Part shown: positions 30,855 through 32,964 of the stretch, in pieces
Layout: each line of letters opens with the position of its first letter
Position numbering within the stretch: position 1 is the stretch's first letter
Position numbers and translations under genes: made by a program
Notes under the pieces: model-generated
Told to the model about the DNA's origin: nothing
Database searches by the model: none
The model's input: the letters and a program-made list of their open reading frames with translations, nothing else
NCBI GenBank assembly: GCA_902464495.1
Contig: CABQJK010000021.1
Coordinates: 1 to 32,964, forward strand
Length of the DNA: 32,964 nucleotides
From: an uncultured Collinsella sp.
GTDB lineage: Bacteria; Actinomycetota; Coriobacteriia; Coriobacteriales; Coriobacteriaceae
Reading direction: 5' to 3'

Positions 30855-30941
30855 ATGAGTATTGACGATGTCCTGACGTTGTTATTGCTTGTAATCGCGG
30901 CTGTGGAGCTCGGCATCCACATTGGAGGTCGAATGAAATAG
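30855..30941 (+). CDS. 28-residue hydrophobic peptide, candidate type I (holin-like) toxin
   Basis: ATG 30855 follows aaggag (30842-30847) at 7 bases and the frame ends with TAG 30939-30941. The peptide is a single membrane helix: a short acidic start (MSIDD), a Leu/Val/Ile/Ala core (VLTLLLLVIAAVELGI) and a short basic end (GGRMK). Size, shape and strong ribosome site match type I toxins of the holin-like/TxpA-BsrG kind. The mRNA has long-range 5'/3' pairing, and an opposing promoter and terminator define an antisense RNA over its 3' end (30935-31026). The toxin role is inferred; a harmless small membrane protein is possible. Confidence 0.75.
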   Translation: MSIDDVLTLLLLVIAAVELGIHIGGRMK

Positions 30942-31026
30942 CCGCCCCCGCGTAATGCGAAGACGGCCACTTCTCACGCTACAAACGTGTTTCGGAGTTG
31001 GCTAACCCGCGGCAACGGGTGCCATC
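30935..31026 (-). ncRNA. Predicted antisense RNA (candidate antitoxin) to the small-peptide mRNA
   Basis: A minus-strand promoter (31033-31061) would start RNA near 31026. The RNA would run about 92 bases, complementary to the 3' end and stop codon of the small-peptide mRNA. It would end at a hairpin in which GCCGTCTTCGC (30967-30957) pairs with GCGGGGGCGGC (30951-30941) over 11 pairs with loop ATTAC, followed by TATTTC. Three of the pairs are G-U in this orientation but would be C-A mismatches in the plus-strand RNA, so the hairpin is built for the minus strand. Two further hairpins (ACCCG/CGGGT and CACG/CGTG) lie inside. Confidence 0.68.
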
Positions 31027-31032
31027 TGCTTC

Positions 31033-31061
31033 ATCTTATGCGAATCCCAACCTTAATTCAA
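31033..31061 (-). promoter_or_regulatory. Promoter of the antisense RNA
   Basis: On the minus strand TTGAAT (31061-31056) and TAAGAT (31038-31033) are exactly 17 bases apart. No minus-strand gene starts downstream of it before sdpR, so it should make an untranslated RNA. Confidence 0.7.
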
Positions 31062-31158
31062 CAGGCCCACAGGCCCCAAACGGAATCGCGATAATCGCGA
31101 CAATACCTATAATGGCGATAGCTAAACGTGTATTTCACTTCCCCATCGGAGGATATCT

Positions 31159-31956
31159 ATGACCGAAACCGCAGCCGCCGCGCCCGTCGAGACGCGCGAC
31201 ACTAAGCTCGAGATCATCATGGGCCGCGAGGCACTCGACAAGCTCGCCGACGCCACGGTGCTGGTGCTCGGCTGTGGCGGCGTCGGCTCCAACTGCTGCG
31301 AGGCACTTGCTCGCGGCGGCATTGGCCATTTTGTGATTCTGGACAAAGACGTCATCGCGCCCAGCAATATCAACCGCCAGGCCATCGCATTTCACAGCAC
31401 CATCGGCAAGCGCAAGGTGGATGTCATGGAGGCGATGATTCACGACATCAACCCCGCCGCCACCGTCATCAAGCGCACCGAATACCTGTTAAGCGACAAC
31501 ATCGACGAGTTCTTCGCCAGCGTTCTGGAGCAGACGGGCGGCAAGCTCGACTACGTCATCGATGCCATCGACACCATCTCGGCAAAACTCGTCATTGCCA
31601 AGTACGCCCAAGATCACGACATTCGCCTGGTGAGTTCCATGGGCGGGGCCAACAAGCTGCATCCCGAGTGCCTGCGTTTTGCCGACATCTTCGACACGGT
31701 GCGCGATCCCATGAGCCGCATCATGCGCAAAGAGTGCAAAAAACGTGGCATCAAAAGCCTACACGTGCTGTTTAGCTGCGAAGAGTCGGTAAAGACCCAG
31801 CCGCGCGACCCCTCAAACATTCATGAGCGCACCGAGCTGGGAACCGCCAGTTTTATGCCGCCCATCATGGGCCAGATGATCGCTGGCGAGGTTATCCGCC
31901 AGATCAGTGGGCGTGGAACCGAGCGCGTACGCGCCGACGGCCAGCGCCTGGACTAG
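31159..31956 (+). CDS. tcdA: tRNA threonylcarbamoyladenosine dehydratase TcdA
   Basis: ATG 31159 follows ggagg at 7 bases. The 265-residue protein has the E1-like ThiF/MoeB fold: nucleotide site VLVLGCGGVGSNCCEALARGG (34-54), LDKDVIAPSNINRQ (61-74) and DAIDTISAKL. TcdA family features include the insertion with RDPMSRIMRKECKKRG and the absence of the zinc CxxC pairs of MoeB. It uses ATP to cyclise t6A37 to ct6A37 in tRNAs that read ANN codons. A TATAAT at about 31110 may be the -10 box, without a good -35. Confidence 0.9.
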   Translation: MTETAAAAPVETRDTKLEIIMGREALDKLADATVLVLGCGGVGSNCCEALARGGIGHFVILDKDVIAPSNINRQAIAFHSTIGKRKVDVMEAMIHDINPAATVIKRTEYLLSDNIDEFFASVLEQTGGKLDYVIDAIDTISAKLVIAKYAQDHDIRLVSSMGGANKLHPECLRFADIFDTVRDPMSRIMRKECKKRGIKSLHVLFSCEESVKTQPRDPSNIHERTELGTASFMPPIMGQMIAGEVIRQISGRGTERVRADGQRLD

Positions 31957-31970
31957 CAAGGCACACCGCG

Positions 31971-32753
31971 ATGGAGCCGCAGTTCTTTGATGCTCACTGT
32001 CATTTGGATCTCATGTCCGACCCGAACGCCATTGTCCTCGAGGCCGCAACGGTGGGGCTGGGGCTCTTTGATTGTGGCATCGACCCGCGCAGTTTCGCAA
32101 CGGCAAATAAACGCGCCAGCAGTAGCCCCAATATTATTGCAGGGGTAGGCCTCCATCCCTGGTGGATTGCCGACGGCCGGTGTGGAGCCGTCGAGGTCGA
32201 CCTACTTTGCGAGCTCGCAAGCCGAGAGCGCTTTATCGCCGAGGTTGGACTCGATCTCTCGCCACGCTTTGCGGGCACCGAGGGAATCCAGACGCAGGCA
32301 TTTGAACGGCTTTGCCAAGCTCTATCGCAGAACCCACTCGCCGGGCGCGTCCTGTCCATTCACGCCGTTCGCGCGGCGGGAGCAACTTTGGACATTTTGG
32401 AGTCGAACGGCCTTCTAAAGGACACTCCCAACTCCCCCACCATCATCTTTCACTGGTTTAACGGTACCTCGGATGAGCTCAGCCGTGCTCGCAACGCTGG
32501 CTGCTATTTTTCCATCAATGAGCGCATGCTTGCGACCAAACGCGGGCGCGAATACGCACGACAGATTCCACTGAACCGCCTGTTGCTCGAAACCGACGCG
32601 CCGGCCGAACCAGACGCGAAAACATCCGCGCGACAGCTCATCGATTCACTCATAAGAACATCCGAGATCATTGCTGCGCTTAAAGACTGCGCCGCGGAGA
32701 GCGTCAAGTCGGTCGTCCTGGAAAATTCCCGCTCCATTTTCGACTTCCACTAA
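31971..32753 (+). CDS. TatD-family metal-dependent hydrolase
   Basis: The 260-residue protein starts 14 bases after tcdA and is probably co-transcribed. It has the TatD metal ligands in order: DAHCHLD (8-14), GVGLHPWW, AEVGLD, SIHA, FHWF and the late LLLETDAPAEP. TatD proteins are 3'-5' exonucleases on DNA or RNA; the exact substrate is not visible. Sequence between the motifs is divergent from E. coli TatD, so it may be a lineage-specific branch. Confidence 0.88.
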   Translation: MEPQFFDAHCHLDLMSDPNAIVLEAATVGLGLFDCGIDPRSFATANKRASSSPNIIAGVGLHPWWIADGRCGAVEVDLLCELASRERFIAEVGLDLSPRFAGTEGIQTQAFERLCQALSQNPLAGRVLSIHAVRAAGATLDILESNGLLKDTPNSPTIIFHWFNGTSDELSRARNAGCYFSINERMLATKRGREYARQIPLNRLLLETDAPAEPDAKTSARQLIDSLIRTSEIIAALKDCAAESVKSVVLENSRSIFDFH

Positions 32754-32822
32754 CCCTGGTGGGCAAAAAATGCCAAATATGAGTACTGTTGTAAAACTAG
32801 TCACATTATTTTGCATCAAAAC

Positions 32823-32862
32823 AACGACCTGATAATGTACAACTGTTCATTATCAGGTCGTT
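32823..32862. terminator. Bidirectional terminator after tatD
   Basis: A perfect 15-bp stem (AACGACCTGATAATG and complement) with a 10-base loop and A/T tracts on both sides, between converging genes. Confidence 0.92.
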
Positions 32863-32880
32863 TTAGCGTACTTAAAGCCA

Positions 32881-32964
32881 TCAATAACAGGTTTCAATCG
32901 CCCGCAGACGGTCGCGCGCGCAGACGTGGTGTAAGAGCGTCCTGAGGTCCGTCGCTGCAAATCC
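32881..32964 (-). CDS. C-terminal fragment of a gene entering from the right edge
   Basis: On the minus strand an open frame runs from the edge to TGA at 32883-32881 and gives 27 residues ending in DRLRAIETCY. The adjacent bidirectional terminator supports a real gene end. The fragment is too short to identify. Confidence 0.5.
   Translation of the reverse strand, partial: GFAATDLRTLLHHVCARDRLRAIETCY

Larger units (their letters stand above)
30811..31032 (+). other. Long-range 5'/3' complementarity in the small-peptide mRNA
   Basis: GAAGCAGATGG (30811-30821) is the exact complement of CCATCTGCTTC (31022-31032), and the next bases GCCAGCTCC (30822-30830) pair with GGAGTTGGC (30994-31002) with one G-U. 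The bases between the two 3' segments hold their own hairpin ACCCG/CGGGT (31005-31009/31016-31020). The message could therefore close its 5' end onto its 3' end over 20 pairs. A local CTCCCTC/GAGAAGGAG pairing (30827-30847) can also hide the ribosome site. Confidence 0.75.

Overview
The window is a gene-dense, GC-rich stretch of chromosome. Protein similarity, GC-rich codon use and gene content (TrpP-type ECF transporter, D-Asp cross-bridge genes, acetyl-type lysine pathway, L-lactate dehydrogenase) suggest a Coriobacteriia member, most likely Collinsella or a close relative. This is judged by eye without database searches. No rRNA, tRNA, CRISPR array, prophage or intact transposase was seen.

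Layout. 1-4274 (+): a tryptophan attenuator (22-residue WWW leader peptide plus terminator), two TrpP-like ECF S-components, a fused two-domain ECF ATPase and EcfT, closed by a bidirectional terminator. 4335-6422 (-): aspartate racemase and an ATP-grasp D-aspartate ligase, probably for the peptidoglycan cross-bridge. 6645-8680 (+): a MOSC protein and a secreted coiled-coil/lysozyme-like wall protein. 8684-12019 (-): Ser/Thr kinase with a small HTH protein, an FxLYD-type membrane protein whose ribosome site lies in a hairpin, a small membrane protein, and HigA with only the C-terminal stub of HigB. 12094-13281 (-): an M20 amidohydrolase. 13435-17464 (+): a lysine riboswitch controlling a LysA-DapA fusion, DapB and DapH. 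17651-20047: an NdpA-like protein and a Mbeg1-like hydrolase tightly framed by a perfect 28-bp inverted repeat. 20050-25268 (-): L-lactate dehydrogenase, a class I aminotransferase, NAD synthetase and an overlapping pair of small genes (DUF4160-like plus unknown). 25404-27828 (+): two proteins of unknown function with low-complexity regions. 27852-30688 (-): EttA and an SdpR-SdpI pair. 30775-31061: a 28-residue hydrophobic peptide gene with a complementary 5'/3' mRNA structure and an opposing promoter plus terminator, together looking like a type I toxin-antitoxin locus. 31159-32753 (+): TcdA and TatD, then the C-terminus of a gene entering from the right on the minus strand.

Themes. Cell-wall precursor supply recurs: D-Asp formation and ligation, DAP/lysine synthesis and a secreted wall protein. 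The M20 amidohydrolase and the class I aminotransferase could be the deacetylase and aminotransferase steps of the acetyl branch of the DAP pathway. RNA-level control is frequent: a trp attenuator, a lysine riboswitch with a translational platform, two leaders whose inverted repeats cover the Shine-Dalgarno sequence, a terminator directly before an aminotransferase gene, and the putative antisense-regulated toxin. The most interesting loci are the small toxin/antisense locus at 30.8-31.06 kb, the attenuator on an ECF S-component gene, the riboswitch-controlled LysA-DapA fusion and the inverted-repeat-framed hydrolase gene.
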